NCBI GenBank assembly: GCA_938074525.1
Contig: CALJEX010000024.1
Span: forward strand, 1 to 38,587
Reading direction: 5' to 3'
From: an uncultured Gammaproteobacteria bacterium
GTDB lineage: Bacteria; Pseudomonadota; Gammaproteobacteria; UBA4575
Length of the DNA stretch: 38,587 nucleotides
The notes below the pieces were generated by a model. It had not been told where the DNA came from and did no database searches. It saw nothing but the letters and a program-made list of their open reading frames with translations. This document shows, in pieces, positions 17,390 through 25,556 of the stretch. The translations under genes were made by a program, and so were the position numbers. Numbering within the stretch: the first letter of the stretch is position 1; every line of letters starts with the position of its first letter.

Positions 17390-18703
17390 ATGTCTAGTCA
17401 ATCAAAGAAAACCGTCACCATTACAGATAACACCACCGGCAAACAAGTTGAATTGCCTGTGTTAGAAGGTACTGACGGTCCAGGCACTATAGATATTAGA
17501 TCCCTCTATAAAGAACTTGGTTATTTCACTTTTGACCCAGGATTCATGTCCACTGCAAGCTGCGACAGTAAGATCACATTTATTGATGGTGACGAAGGAC
17601 GTTTAGCGTACCGCGGTTACCCAATTGAACAGTTAGCTGAAAATAGTAGTTATGACGAAGTCTGTTCTCTTCTACTTTATGGAGAGCTACCTTCAGCTGC
17701 AGAATTAACTAAATACACTAATTCCATCAAAGAACATAAATTACTTGATGAGAAAATGAGACGCTTCTTCTTAGGTTTCCGACATGATGCTCACCCAATG
17801 GCCATGATGGTTGCTTCTGTGGGTGCATTAGCGGCTTTCTATCATGAAGAAGTTGATGTGCACGATCCTGTTTCTAGAGAGATTGCTGCCCACCGCTTGA
17901 TAGCTAAAATGCCAACGCTTGCTAGTTGGTGTTACAAATTCGCACTAGGACAGCCATTCAACTATCCAAACCTTGAATTGGATTACACGGGTGACTTCTT
18001 ACATATGCTCTATAGCATGCCGGGTCGCTTGCATATGCCTTCACCAACCATGGTGCGCGCAATGGATCTGATCCTAATTTTACATGCTGACCATGAGCAG
18101 AACGCTTCTACTTCTACCGTACGTCTGTCAGGGAGCTCGGAAGCCAGTCCTTTTGCTGCATTGTCAGCAGGTATTGGTTCACTTTGGGGACCGGCACACG
18201 GCGGCGCAAACGAAGCTGTCATTCTTATGCTGAATGAGATCGTCGCCTCAGGTAAAGATCTCTCACATTACATTGCACGCGCTAAAGATAAAGATGATCG
18301 TTTCCGTTTAATGGGATTCGGCCATCGTGTTTACAAAAACTATGATCCGCGCGCTAAAATTATTCGTCAAATCTGCCACGACTTACTTGATGAATTGGGT
18401 GACGACAATCCAAACAAGCCATTGCTCAAGATTGCCATGGACCTTGAGAAAATTGCCCTTGAAGATGAATACTTTATTAAACGCAAACTATATCCAAACG
18501 TGGACTTCTATTCAGGCATTATCTTCCAAGCAATTGGAATTCCAGTCAGTATGTTTACAGTGATCTTTGCATTATCACGTACTGTGGGTTGGTTAACTCA
18601 CTGGATGGAAATGATGAGTGATCCTGATGCTAGAATTGGCCGACCTCGCCAGCTTTACACAGGTTATGCGCCAAGAGATTATGTGGATATCAAAAAGCGC
18701 TAA
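17390..18703 (+). CDS. gltA: Type II citrate synthase
   Basis: A 437-residue citrate synthase that condenses oxaloacetate with acetyl-CoA to open the TCA cycle. Catalytic residues are H270 in [11 protein letters not shown]312 in [13 protein letters not shown] and D372 in VDFYSG, corresponding to H264, H305 and D362 of the E. coli enzyme. The N-terminal extension with the [16 protein letters not shown] strand is typical of the NADH-sensitive hexameric gram-negative type. The gene has its own strong ribosome binding site and ends in a hairpin shared with the convergent MetX-family gene. Confidence 0.97.
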   Translation: MSSQSKKTVTITDNTTGKQVELPVLEGTDGPGTIDIRSLYKELGYFTFDPGFMSTASCDSKITFIDGDEGRLAYRGYPIEQLAENSSYDEVCSLLLYGELPSAAELTKYTNSIKEHKLLDEKMRRFFLGFRHDAHPMAMMVASVGALAAFYHEEVDVHDPVSREIAAHRLIAKMPTLASWCYKFALGQPFNYPNLELDYTGDFLHMLYSMPGRLHMPSPTMVRAMDLILILHADHEQNASTSTVRLSGSSEASPFAALSAGIGSLWGPAHGGANEAVILMLNEIVASGKDLSHYIARAKDKDDRFRLMGFGHRVYKNYDPRAKIIRQICHDLLDELGDDNPNKPLLKIAMDLEKIALEDEYFIKRKLYPNVDFYSGIIFQAIGIPVSMFTVIFALSRTVGWLTHWMEMMSDPDARIGRPRQLYTGYAPRDYVDIKKR

Positions 18704-18723
18704 TCACTACTAGCCAGTTATTT

Positions 18724-18757
18724 AAAGTCTCATTGCTTAAGCAATGAGACTTTTTTT
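18724..18757 (+). terminator. Bidirectional terminator between gltA and the MetX-family gene
   Basis: A perfect 30-base palindrome with arms 18724-18738 and 18739-18753 (centre GCTTAAGC), continuing into a run of seven T on the plus strand. The T-run overlaps the stop codon of the minus-strand acyltransferase gene. It is a strong intrinsic terminator for gltA and probably blocks antisense reading into either gene. Confidence 0.92.
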
Positions 18758-19925
18758 ATGGGTTAGCATTCTGCTCAAAAAACTTTCGCATCACTGGGGC
18801 GAAATGCGCTTCATCGACTAAAAATGAGTCGTGACCGTTGATTGAATCAAGTTGCGCAAATTGAACTGGGCGACCTGTTTTACGAATACCATCTGCAACT
18901 TCTTGCTGTTGATGTACAGGAAATAAGATGTCCGTTTCTACGCCGATAATTAATGCGCTTTTAGTTTGAATCATTGCAAGTCCGGCATTTACTGAACCAC
19001 CGTGATCAGCAACATCAAATAAATCCATTGCTCTAGACAAATACAAATAGCTATTTGCATCAAATGTTTTTACAAATTTATGCGCGTTGTAATCCAAATA
19101 AGATTCGACCTCAAATTCAATACCAAAACGATCTTCTGATTTTCGATCTGCACTGACACGTGCGCGATTAAAGCGTTGGTGCCATTCTTCAGCAGCGCGA
19201 TAAGACATGAGGCCTAATTTACGCGCCAATACCATTCCATTAGCCGGCACTTCATTAGGGTCGTATAAACCATCTTTAAATGCTGGATCACAACGAATAA
19301 TTTCACGTTGCAAAGAACGCACTGCGATAGTAAATGGTAACGCGCGAGTCGCGGCAGAAATAGAAATTAAGTGATCAACTTCTTGTGAGTACATTAGCGC
19401 ATAAGCCAACGCTGACATACCTCCCATTGAGCTGCCAACTACTGTATGCAAATGATCAATGCCCAAATCTAATAATGCGTGATGTGCTGACTTGGCGACA
19501 TCTTCAATACTAAGATCGGGAAAATCCAAACCATATACCTTGCCAGTGTCAGGATTAATAGACGAAGGACTTGTAGAGCCAAAGCAACTACCTAACGTGT
19601 TGACACAGACTACATAGTATTTATTTGTATCGATGGGTTTATCCGGACCAATCATATACTCCCACCAGCCTTTGCTGGTATCTAGCTCGGAAGAACAGGC
19701 ATGAGCTGAGGGAGATAGCCCACCAAACACCAACACAACATTGTCATGGTTAACGGATAAAGTCCCCCAAGATTCATAGGCAACCACGACTTCTTTGAGC
19801 ACTCCACCGCGATGCATAACGAAATCGCCTGTGCCGTAATCGCCTTTCAAGGTGACAAATTTAGTTGCCGCCGTTGTACGCGGATGAGTTTGCTTTACTT
19901 CCAATGTACTGGTACTCATAGTCAA
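18756..19925 (-). CDS. metX: MetX-family acyltransferase (homoserine or serine O-acyltransferase)
   Basis: A 389-residue alpha/beta-hydrolase acyltransferase with the catalytic triad S166 (GSSMGGM), D332 (ETDILFP) and H365 (GHDSFL). The MetX hallmark GWWEYMIGPDKPIDT is present. Classical homoserine acetyltransferases have a LxHALTG-type loop, but here the loop reads FGGLSPSAHA with VNTLGSCFGSTSPSS. This resembles the xanthomonad proteins that, as I recall, were reassigned as L-serine O-succinyltransferases for cysteine synthesis. The acyl donor and acceptor are therefore open. It is monocistronic; no SAM riboswitch was recognised upstream. Confidence 0.8.
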   Translation of the reverse strand: MTMSTSTLEVKQTHPRTTAATKFVTLKGDYGTGDFVMHRGGVLKEVVVAYESWGTLSVNHDNVVLVFGGLSPSAHACSSELDTSKGWWEYMIGPDKPIDTNKYYVVCVNTLGSCFGSTSPSSINPDTGKVYGLDFPDLSIEDVAKSAHHALLDLGIDHLHTVVGSSMGGMSALAYALMYSQEVDHLISISAATRALPFTIAVRSLQREIIRCDPAFKDGLYDPNEVPANGMVLARKLGLMSYRAAEEWHQRFNRARVSADRKSEDRFGIEFEVESYLDYNAHKFVKTFDANSYLYLSRAMDLFDVADHGGSVNAGLAMIQTKSALIIGVETDILFPVHQQQEVADGIRKTGRPVQFAQLDSINGHDSFLVDEAHFAPVMRKFFEQNANP

Positions 19926-20012
19926 TCAATTTTAAAACGCGCTAAAACCAAGGTTAAATTATATCTATTATTAAATTTTAACGCTAAGTTTTATTCAAAT
20001 ATCGTTCAAACG

Positions 20013-20501
20013 TTAGCGTTTTCCTGATTGCATATGAGCGACTATGACGAGGATTATCAAACCAATAAACAATAATAAGGTTTGCTGAGGAATTGTCATC
20101 CCCAGGAAAGTCCAACTCACTTCTGCACACTGACCAGACCCGGTAAATATGCGTTTTATGACATCTCCCAATGGAAATACATCCAACATATAACTTAAAT
20201 CAGGACCACATTCAGGAACCTGGTCAGGCGGTAGTCCTTGTAACCAGATATGGCGTGCTGCCACACCGACACCAAGCAGACCCAATAATGTGGCCACACT
20301 AGTATAAACCCAGCGCATTATTCCATTAGCGTTATGCACAAAAGCAACAAAACATACTATCGCGATAGCCACCAGGATACCTCTATCTACCATGCAAAGA
20401 GGACAAGGCTCTAATAATAATATCGCCTCCAAGTAATAAAGCGCGAATAACATTGAGGCAATCACAATACCTACAATCGATAAATTTAATATTCGGTACA
20501 T
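20013..20501 (-). CDS. dsbB: Disulfide bond formation protein DsbB
   Basis: A 162-residue inner-membrane protein with four membrane segments that reoxidises DsbA and passes electrons to quinone. The redox pair of the first periplasmic loop is C33-P-L-C36, and the second pair is C98 (VPECGPDL) and C125 (GSGQCAEV). R40, near the first pair, matches the quinone-binding arginine. The length matches the family. It lies 23 bases after the vanZ-like gene on the same strand. Confidence 0.94.
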   Translation of the reverse strand: MYRILNLSIVGIVIASMLFALYYLEAILLLEPCPLCMVDRGILVAIAIVCFVAFVHNANGIMRWVYTSVATLLGLLGVGVAARHIWLQGLPPDQVPECGPDLSYMLDVFPLGDVIKRIFTGSGQCAEVSWTFLGMTIPQQTLLLFIGLIILVIVAHMQSGKR

Positions 20502-20524
20502 TTCATTTACTCTTTTTTGTTAAA

Positions 20525-20884
20525 TTATATAAGCTTTAAAATTTGATAAGCGTTAATGCGTTTCAGTATTGGCACGAAAGCAACAAATAACATCACACCT
20601 AATCCATTAGCAACAATATCAGCCAATGACGTATCTCTTCCTGGAATATAGCCTTGCGCATACTCGATCAAGCTACTATAGATTATTATTATCACTGATT
20701 TAATTAGCAGTTGTTTACTAGAGTTCCAGGAAAAATCCAGCATCATCATTAGCAAAAAATAACTAATACAATGAATTAGTTTATCGTTCCACACCACAGG
20801 TACCGTATGACCTGACGAGGATAACGATAAAAACAACGATAGCAATATCAGCGTAATAAATATTAATTGAAAAAATATCTTCAA
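20525..20884 (-). CDS. VanZ-like membrane protein
   Basis: A 119-residue protein with four hydrophobic segments and the VanZ-like motifs NDKLIHCISYFLLMMMLDFSW and EYAQGYIPGRDTSLADIVANG. VanZ in Enterococcus gives low-level teicoplanin resistance; short proteobacterial homologues have no known function. It is upstream of dsbB in a probable operon. Confidence 0.82.
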   Translation of the reverse strand: MKIFFQLIFITLILLSLFLSLSSSGHTVPVVWNDKLIHCISYFLLMMMLDFSWNSSKQLLIKSVIIIIYSSLIEYAQGYIPGRDTSLADIVANGLGVMLFVAFVPILKRINAYQILKLI

Positions 20885-20940
20885 GCGTATCTAGCCTTAA
20901 ATTATATGTAAGTTTGATATCAAACTATGTCGAAGGTTCA

Positions 20941-21480
20941 TCAGCATTTAAGTTTTTTATAATAACTCACTAACATATCAAGGCTATAAGCAGCATTCGC
21001 AGGACTAGGATTAGGACTAATAAATACCTTTGAGATCAAATCATCAATATTATTGAAACCCCATTGCCAATCATGCTTAACACCATATGAATAATACATA
21101 AATTTATTCATAGCCACTTTGCCGTTAAACCATACTAACTCAGGCTTATAACGCTCTATTTTCTCCCGCAGCTTAGGCGCATCCGTTTTAAAGTCTGCCG
21201 CTCGCAGCTCATGTCCCATTGAACTTGCACGCTTAGCCACATCTGTAAAACCAATACCATATTGCTCCAACAACTGTTTATGAATATTTTTAGTAGGAGT
21301 GACTTCCGCGCCAATCACTCTTGCTTGGTTAAATGCTTTCCAAAACCGATTGCGAGGGTTAGCAAAGTAAAAACCTAACTTTACAGACGGTATTGATGGA
21401 TTCAAACCCACTGACAAAAGTCTCAGCCCATGATCGATATAATCTGGTAGAGAAATTTCATTATTCTTTACGTCAACCAT
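20941..21480 (-). CDS. mug: Mismatch-specific DNA glycosylase (Mug/TDG family)
   Basis: A 179-residue uracil-DNA glycosylase superfamily enzyme of the Mug/TDG branch. Motif 1 is LLSVGLNPSIPSVKLGFYF followed by NPRNRFWKAF. Motif 2, the DNA-intercalating loop, is FISPNPSPANA in place of the NPSGLN of E. coli Mug. Such enzymes excise uracil or ethenocytosine from G-mismatches. The asparagine of motif 1 (LNPS) that activates water is present. The gene is divergent from the metallo-hydrolase gene. Confidence 0.87.
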   Translation of the reverse strand: MVDVKNNEISLPDYIDHGLRLLSVGLNPSIPSVKLGFYFANPRNRFWKAFNQARVIGAEVTPTKNIHKQLLEQYGIGFTDVAKRASSMGHELRAADFKTDAPKLREKIERYKPELVWFNGKVAMNKFMYYSYGVKHDWQWGFNNIDDLISKVFISPNPSPANAAYSLDMLVSYYKKLKC

Positions 21481-21566
21481 TTCTTTGTATTTTAAATCAC
21501 TATCTTTTACATTATATAACTATACATAGAAATTCATCTTACAAGTCGACATATTGGAGTACTGCA

Positions 21567-22268
21567 ATGAATAAGACATATGAAATTACCTCGATGGAAT
21601 TAGGACCAATGGAAAATTTCGTCTACTTGATTACTGATATTAAAACCAAACGGGCGGCTGTTGTCGATCCTGCTTGGGATGTCGCAAAAATCATTCAACA
21701 GGCACAGTCAAAAGATATCATTATTACTGATGTATTACTCACCCATAGTCACCATGATCATATCAATGGAGTTGAAGAAATCCTCAACCATTCAGACCCA
21801 CAGTTACATTTATTAAAAGATGAAGCAAACTTCTGGAATGCAAATTTGAGCAAACCGTCGTTACACTATGGCGGTGATACGCTTCATATTGGCGACACTG
21901 AAATATCTGTATTACATACCCCAGGACACACTCCCGGATCTGCATGCTATTTACTCGATAATGACATTATTACTGGTGACACATTGTTCGTATTTGGATG
22001 TGGGCGATGTGACTTGCAAGGTGGGGATCCAGAGCAAATGTTTTCCACCTTAAAGAAAATGAAGACAGAACTGGACCCTGAAACCGTTATCCACCCTGGT
22101 CACAACTACGCCAGCGAAGCTACATCACACCTAAGCGAACAGATCAACGGTAACCCATTTTTACATTTCGACGAATGCAGCGATTTTGTTGAATATCGCA
22201 TGCATACTCATGACAAGACACGCAACACTCCATACCTACCAATCACTGCTAAAGAATTACTAAAATAA
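21567..22268 (+). CDS. Metallo-beta-lactamase-fold hydrolase (glyoxalase II / persulfide dioxygenase-like)
   Basis: A 233-residue MBL-fold protein. The metal ligands are the HxHxDH of THSHHDH (H60, H62, D64, H65), then H121 (TPGHTPGS), D138 (TGDTLF) and H179 (HPGHNY). The GCGRCDLQGGDPEQMFSTL segment is shared with glyoxalase II-like and ETHE1-like hydrolases. It probably cleaves a glutathione thioester or a related thiol substrate; which one cannot be decided. The ATG at 21567 has TTGGAGT at good spacing; an open frame reaching back to 21393 lies over the divergent mug gene and is not used. It precedes the bufferin operon with a 144-bp gap. Confidence 0.88.
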   Translation: MNKTYEITSMELGPMENFVYLITDIKTKRAAVVDPAWDVAKIIQQAQSKDIIITDVLLTHSHHDHINGVEEILNHSDPQLHLLKDEANFWNANLSKPSLHYGGDTLHIGDTEISVLHTPGHTPGSACYLLDNDIITGDTLFVFGCGRCDLQGGDPEQMFSTLKKMKTELDPETVIHPGHNYASEATSHLSEQINGNPFLHFDECSDFVEYRMHTHDKTRNTPYLPITAKELLK

Positions 22269-22412
22269 ATCAAATTATTTTGTAATTAACGCCACACATC
22301 CAAGGTCTTGTAGTCAGTAACACCAAGATTCAGCCTAAATAATGCTGTCTATAGTTCATTATCCTAATTTCAATAATTTCGCTTTATATAGATTTAACAC
22401 AAGGAACCAATC

Positions 22413-22883
22413 ATGGAAAATCTAAAACTTGCTCCAAAAATGACCGGTGTAGCGCTAGCACTAGCAGCGGCTGGCATCATCAGTGGTTGTCAAACCACAA
22501 CAGATACTGCAGAAGTAACATCAGCATCAGCTAACACTACAGACTTAGTTTATTGCTACGGCGTTAATGTATGTAAAGGCCATAACGATTGTGGCACTGC
22601 CGACAACTCATGCGGTGGACAAGCATCATGTAAAGGAAGTGGCTTTGTTGCTACACCTAGTAAAGCGTGTGGAGATATTGGCGGCACTGTTAAAGATGAC
22701 TGGGTTGGTGAAATTGCAAAAACTGACTTAGTTCATTGCTATGGCGTAAACACATGTAAAGGTCACAATGATTGTGGCACTGCTGAAAACTCATGCGCAG
22801 GCCAAGCATCATGTAAAGGTCAAGGCTTTGTAGCCACCACAGAAAAATCTTGTGGTGACGTAGGTGGCAAGGTAGGCGCTTAA
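22413..22883 (+). CDS. bufA: Bufferin-type metallophore precursor with a duplicated core
   Basis: A 156-residue cysteine-rich RiPP precursor. Residues 1-26 form an export signal ending ISGC, which fits a lipobox (C26), so a lipoprotein is possible. Two copies of a six-cysteine core follow: residues 43-93 (C48, C54, C60, C67, C73, C86) and 104-154 (C109, C115, C121, C128, C134, C147). Both have the CYGVNxCKGHNDCGTA and QASCKG signatures, and a DDWVGEIAK linker lies between. The pattern resembles BufA2-type copper-binding bufferins, which usually carry one core. The DUF692 and BufC genes directly downstream support the role. AAGGA precedes the ATG. The precise modification and metal are inference. 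Confidence 0.88.
   Translation: MENLKLAPKMTGVALALAAAGIISGCQTTTDTAEVTSASANTTDLVYCYGVNVCKGHNDCGTADNSCGGQASCKGSGFVATPSKACGDIGGTVKDDWVGEIAKTDLVHCYGVNTCKGHNDCGTAENSCAGQASCKGQGFVATTEKSCGDVGGKVGA
22539..22874 (+). repeat. Tandem duplication inside bufA
   Basis: Units 22539-22691 and 22722-22874 have a 183-base period. They encode 51 residues of which 41 are identical. About 17 of those identical residues use a different codon, so the duplication is old and the protein sequence has been held constant by selection. Confidence 0.92.
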
Positions 22884-22906
22884 TTCAGTAGCAACACAGT
22901 GAAGTC

Positions 22907-22931
22907 ACGGGAAGCATTAATCGCTTCCCGT
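22907..22931 (+). promoter_or_regulatory. Hairpin between bufA and bufB
   Basis: ACGGGAAGC and GCTTCCCGT form a perfect 9-bp stem with a seven-base loop (ATTAATC). Only TAGTTT follows, so it is a poor terminator. It is better placed as a partial terminator or as a 3'-end stabiliser giving more bufA than bufBC transcript, which would suit a precursor/enzyme operon. Confidence 0.7.
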
Positions 22932-22948
22932 AGTTTAAAAGAATTAAA

Positions 22949-23782
22949 ATGAATAATAATTTTCTAGGATTTGGCGTAGGATTACGTACTGATCATTATC
23001 AACATGTTGTCGATAATCGACCTGATGTAGACTGGCTTGAAGTCATTTCTGAAAACTTTATGGTTGCAGGAGGCAAACCTAAGTACTTTCTCCATGCGGT
23101 AAGAGAAAACTATCCTATTGTTATGCATGGTGTATCGATGTCGATCGCCGGCACTGATCCATTAAATATGGATTATTTGAAAAAACTAAAAATGTTATCC
23201 TCAGAAATACAGCCCGAATGGGTGTCTGATCACTTATGTTGGACTGGCGCAGAAGGTTTAAACAGTCATGATTTATTGCCCGTACCATACAACAATGAAG
23301 TTATTACACATATCGTTGACCGGATTCAGCAGGTACAAGAAATATTAGGCAGAGCATTAGTACTTGAAAATGTATCTAGTTATCTCACTTACAACCAGTC
23401 AGACATGGAAGAATGGGATTTTATTAATACCATCGCGGAACATTCTGGCTGCAAAATATTATTAGACATTAACAATATATATGTCAGCTCTCGCAACCAT
23501 GGTTTTTCTGCACAAACATTTTTACATGCAATCAAGCCCGAACATATTCAACAATTTCATTTAGCCGGCCATAGTGATTATGGTGATTATATGATTGATA
23601 CACATGATCACGATGTGCCCCCTGCGGTATGGGATTTATATGCTGACGCGGTTAAGAAATTCGGCTTAATTAGCACTTTAATTGAACGGGATGACAACAT
23701 CCCACCATTTGAAGATTTACATGCAGAAATGAAGCATGCGCGTGATATTGCCCAGCGAACCTTAGATTTAAACTCTGCTTAA
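22949..23782 (+). CDS. bufB: DUF692/MNIO family RiPP-modifying enzyme (BufB)
   Basis: A 277-residue TIM-barrel, multinuclear non-haem iron oxidase of the MbnB/BufB family. Typical segments are GVGLRTDHY, DWLEVISENFM, PIVMHGVSMSIAG, LVLENVSSYLTY, ILLDINNIYVSSRNH, FHLAGHSD and LIERDDNIPPFEDL, which hold the His/Asp/Glu iron ligands. MbnB makes oxazolone/thioamide pairs in methanobactin, and bufferin enzymes convert cysteines to thiooxazoles. It is expected to act in the cytoplasm on the precursor before export. It lies 65 bases after bufA and 15 bases ahead of bufC. Confidence 0.93.
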   Translation: MNNNFLGFGVGLRTDHYQHVVDNRPDVDWLEVISENFMVAGGKPKYFLHAVRENYPIVMHGVSMSIAGTDPLNMDYLKKLKMLSSEIQPEWVSDHLCWTGAEGLNSHDLLPVPYNNEVITHIVDRIQQVQEILGRALVLENVSSYLTYNQSDMEEWDFINTIAEHSGCKILLDINNIYVSSRNHGFSAQTFLHAIKPEHIQQFHLAGHSDYGDYMIDTHDHDVPPAVWDLYADAVKKFGLISTLIERDDNIPPFEDLHAEMKHARDIAQRTLDLNSA

Positions 23783-23797
23783 AGCAAAAGAGCCTCG

Positions 23798-24601
23798 ATG
23801 TTAGACTTGCGTGTATTACAGTCAGATTTAATTAATTACTTAGTCCATAAAAAACAAAAAGTTGACGGCTATATTGCTGATGGCGGCTCTATTGATAAAC
23901 AAACTCGACTGAATATTTATAGCAATGCATACACACTTCGATTGCGTGGGGTTATCGATATCGACCATGAAATCTTAAGTTATTATCTTGGTGATGAATT
24001 ATTTGATCAGCTAGTACAAGGCTATATTAGCGCCTACCCTTCAAATCACACCTCATTACGTGACTTTTGTAGCAATGTGCCTAATTATCTAAAAGATAAC
24101 CCACCATTTAATGAATACCCTGTGATAGAAGAGCTAGCACGTTTTGAGCAAACACTGTTATTTGCTTTCGATGCTAGCGATTCCACCACTGCAAACATGT
24201 TAGATCTAAATAAATTATCGATTGAAGATTGGCCAGACATTAAAATTCGTTTTCACCCAAGCATGCAGCTGTTTGAAAATCATTATAATTGCGTTGAAAT
24301 CTGGCAAGCACTCAAACAAAAGCGCACTCCACCTGAAGTGCAAAAATGCGATCATTCGACATGGGTTATTTGGAGAAACGCACAAAGAATCACTGAATTT
24401 AGATCTCTTGAAATAAGCGAACTAGAATCAATACAGACTTTCTTAAAAGGCGGGTCATTAAGTGATGTATGCGAACAGCTTCAATCACATTACCCAGAGG
24501 ACGAAATAAGTAAAGTGGCAGTAACTTACCTATCCGATTGGCTAAACCGAAATCAGGTATCGATTATTATTACTCAAAAAAATAGCCTGACTAGTCAATA
24601 G
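23798..24601 (+). CDS. bufC: BufC/HvfC-type (DUF2063) partner protein
   Basis: A 267-residue partner of the DUF692 enzyme. The N-terminal DUF2063 domain is clear from LQSDLINYLVHKK, LNIYSNAYTLRLRGVIDIDHE and LRDFCSNVPNYLKD, then a helix ELARFEQTLLFAFDASD. The C-terminal half, about 150-260, resembles the HTH-like part of MbnC that docks the precursor leader onto MbnB. The gene follows bufB closely and converges on cbiX with four bases between stops and no visible terminator. No DoxX-like fourth gene is present. Confidence 0.9.
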   Translation: MLDLRVLQSDLINYLVHKKQKVDGYIADGGSIDKQTRLNIYSNAYTLRLRGVIDIDHEILSYYLGDELFDQLVQGYISAYPSNHTSLRDFCSNVPNYLKDNPPFNEYPVIEELARFEQTLLFAFDASDSTTANMLDLNKLSIEDWPDIKIRFHPSMQLFENHYNCVEIWQALKQKRTPPEVQKCDHSTWVIWRNAQRITEFRSLEISELESIQTFLKGGSLSDVCEQLQSHYPEDEISKVAVTYLSDWLNRNQVSIIITQKNSLTSQ

Positions 24602-24605
24602 AATG

Positions 24606-24977
24606 CTATTTGTTATCACTTTCAGAAATAGCGACTAACACATCTATCATTTCTGCTGCTTCACCAATATATGGCGCGATGTGTATCTTTACATCGCTCA
24701 GTTCTTTCTGTTTCAGATTAACAATTTCAGGCACATCTTCATGAACGTGACGCCCTGCTGACAGAAAGTATGGAAGTATGGTCACTTCAGTCGCACCATT
24801 TTTAACAAGCGCATCAATGCCATCAGGTATAGAAGGTTCTGCTAACTCTAAAAATGCATAGCCTGTTTGAGCATAATTGCCTTGGACTCTATCACTGAGA
24901 GATTTAGCAACAACAGCTATTTCAGCATTTGATTCGGCACGACGGCTGCCATGTGCAACTAATAACAACGATTTCAT
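24606..24977 (-). CDS. cbiX: CbiX-type sirohydrochlorin chelatase
   Basis: A 123-residue small CbiX chelatase. LLLVAHGSRRAESN (residues 4-17) holds the first active-site histidine, and ILPYFLSAGRHVHEDVP holds the two further histidines. Small CbiX proteins insert cobalt or iron (sirohaem) into sirohydrochlorin, probably as dimers; the metal is not decided by sequence. The gene is monocistronic in this window and converges on bufC. Confidence 0.9.
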   Translation of the reverse strand: MKSLLLVAHGSRRAESNAEIAVVAKSLSDRVQGNYAQTGYAFLELAEPSIPDGIDALVKNGATEVTILPYFLSAGRHVHEDVPEIVNLKQKELSDVKIHIAPYIGEAAEMIDVLVAISESDNK

Positions 24978-25093
24978 AAAAATTAAGACCTGTTATATCG
25001 AGAAATAATTCATTGGCAACATTCAATCACCTGAGCGTCCAAAGAACAAGCTTAAGATTATTATCAGGTATACAGAGACTATACAGCGAGCAT

Positions 25094-25124
25094 AAAAAAA
25101 CCCGCAATAATAAATTATTGCGGG
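25094..25124 (-). terminator. Intrinsic terminator downstream of the PilZ gene
   Basis: CCCGCAATAAT (25101-25111) pairs perfectly with ATTATTGCGGG (25114-25124) around two bases. On the minus strand the stem is followed by seven T (A-run 25094-25100). It lies about 90 bases past the PilZ stop codon. Confidence 0.92.
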
Positions 25125-25160
25125 TCAGCTTCAGAAGGAGAGAAACTACGGAATTAAGTA
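25094..25160 (-). ncRNA. Candidate 3'-UTR small RNA with anti-Shine-Dalgarno motif
   Basis: Downstream of the PilZ gene the minus strand carries TCTCCTTC twice (complement of 25167-25174 and of 25134-25141), an AT-rich TATTATACT between them that could be a promoter -10, and then an intrinsic terminator. A transcript starting just after that box would be about 60 bases, unstructured and C/U-rich before the terminator stem, which is the shape of a base-pairing sRNA. Alternatively it is just a PilZ 3' UTR. Confidence 0.3.
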
Positions 25161-25211
25161 TAATATGAAGGAGAAAAATTGCTTTACACGTTATCGGTCG
25201 AAATCAACCGT

Positions 25212-25556
25212 TTATGAGGTTTCAGGCATATTCGCTCTAATACTCACAGGACTAGCGTCATCGCCTCGACGTAATTGGTCTGCTTTATAAGTAACCATTG
25301 CAACACCCTCTTCGTCAATCCTGATCACAATGCCTGACATTCTCTGCATATCGCGGACAGTACCATTTTCTCGCACCATGATGACCTCTACACGACGTCC
25401 CTTCTGTAAATCGTGGCTAGGCAGTTTCACGAATAGGCCCCCATCACTGAAGTTCCCTTGCTTTGACTTCAAAGTAGGCTTACCGGGACGTTTTATTATC
25501 ACTTCACCGTCGAGAGGTTCGCGTGGACTACGTGGATAATGCATATAAGTTTCCAT
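25212..25556 (-). CDS. PilZ-domain protein
   Basis: A 114-residue PilZ protein, the fold that binds cyclic di-GMP. The N-terminal arginine motif is YPRSPRE (R9, R12), spaced more closely than the canonical RxxxR, and the second motif is N35-F-S-D-G-G (NxSxxG). The barrel follows as FVKLPSHDLQKGRRVEVIMV and MSGIVIRIDEEGVAMVTY. The short arginine spacing leaves ligand binding uncertain. It is a single gene with a terminator 90 bases downstream. Confidence 0.85.
   Translation of the reverse strand: METYMHYPRSPREPLDGEVIIKRPGKPTLKSKQGNFSDGGLFVKLPSHDLQKGRRVEVIMVRENGTVRDMQRMSGIVIRIDEEGVAMVTYKADQLRRGDDASPVSIRANMPETS

Noticed and set aside
19926-20012. SAM riboswitch ahead of the MetX-family gene
   Set aside because: The gap is only 87 bases and AT-rich, with no SAM-I/II-type stems or terminator.
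21393-21566. Longer N-terminus for the metallo-hydrolase
   Set aside because: The extension lies antisense over the start of mug and has no family character; TTGGAGT points to the ATG at 21567.
25134-25211. Plus-strand mini-genes after GAAGGAG sites
   Set aside because: A TTG after the second GAAGGAG gives only a 12-codon frame, and an ATG-started frame of about 42 codons runs antisense into the PilZ gene. The purine-rich motifs make better sense as the complement of minus-strand UCUCCUUC.
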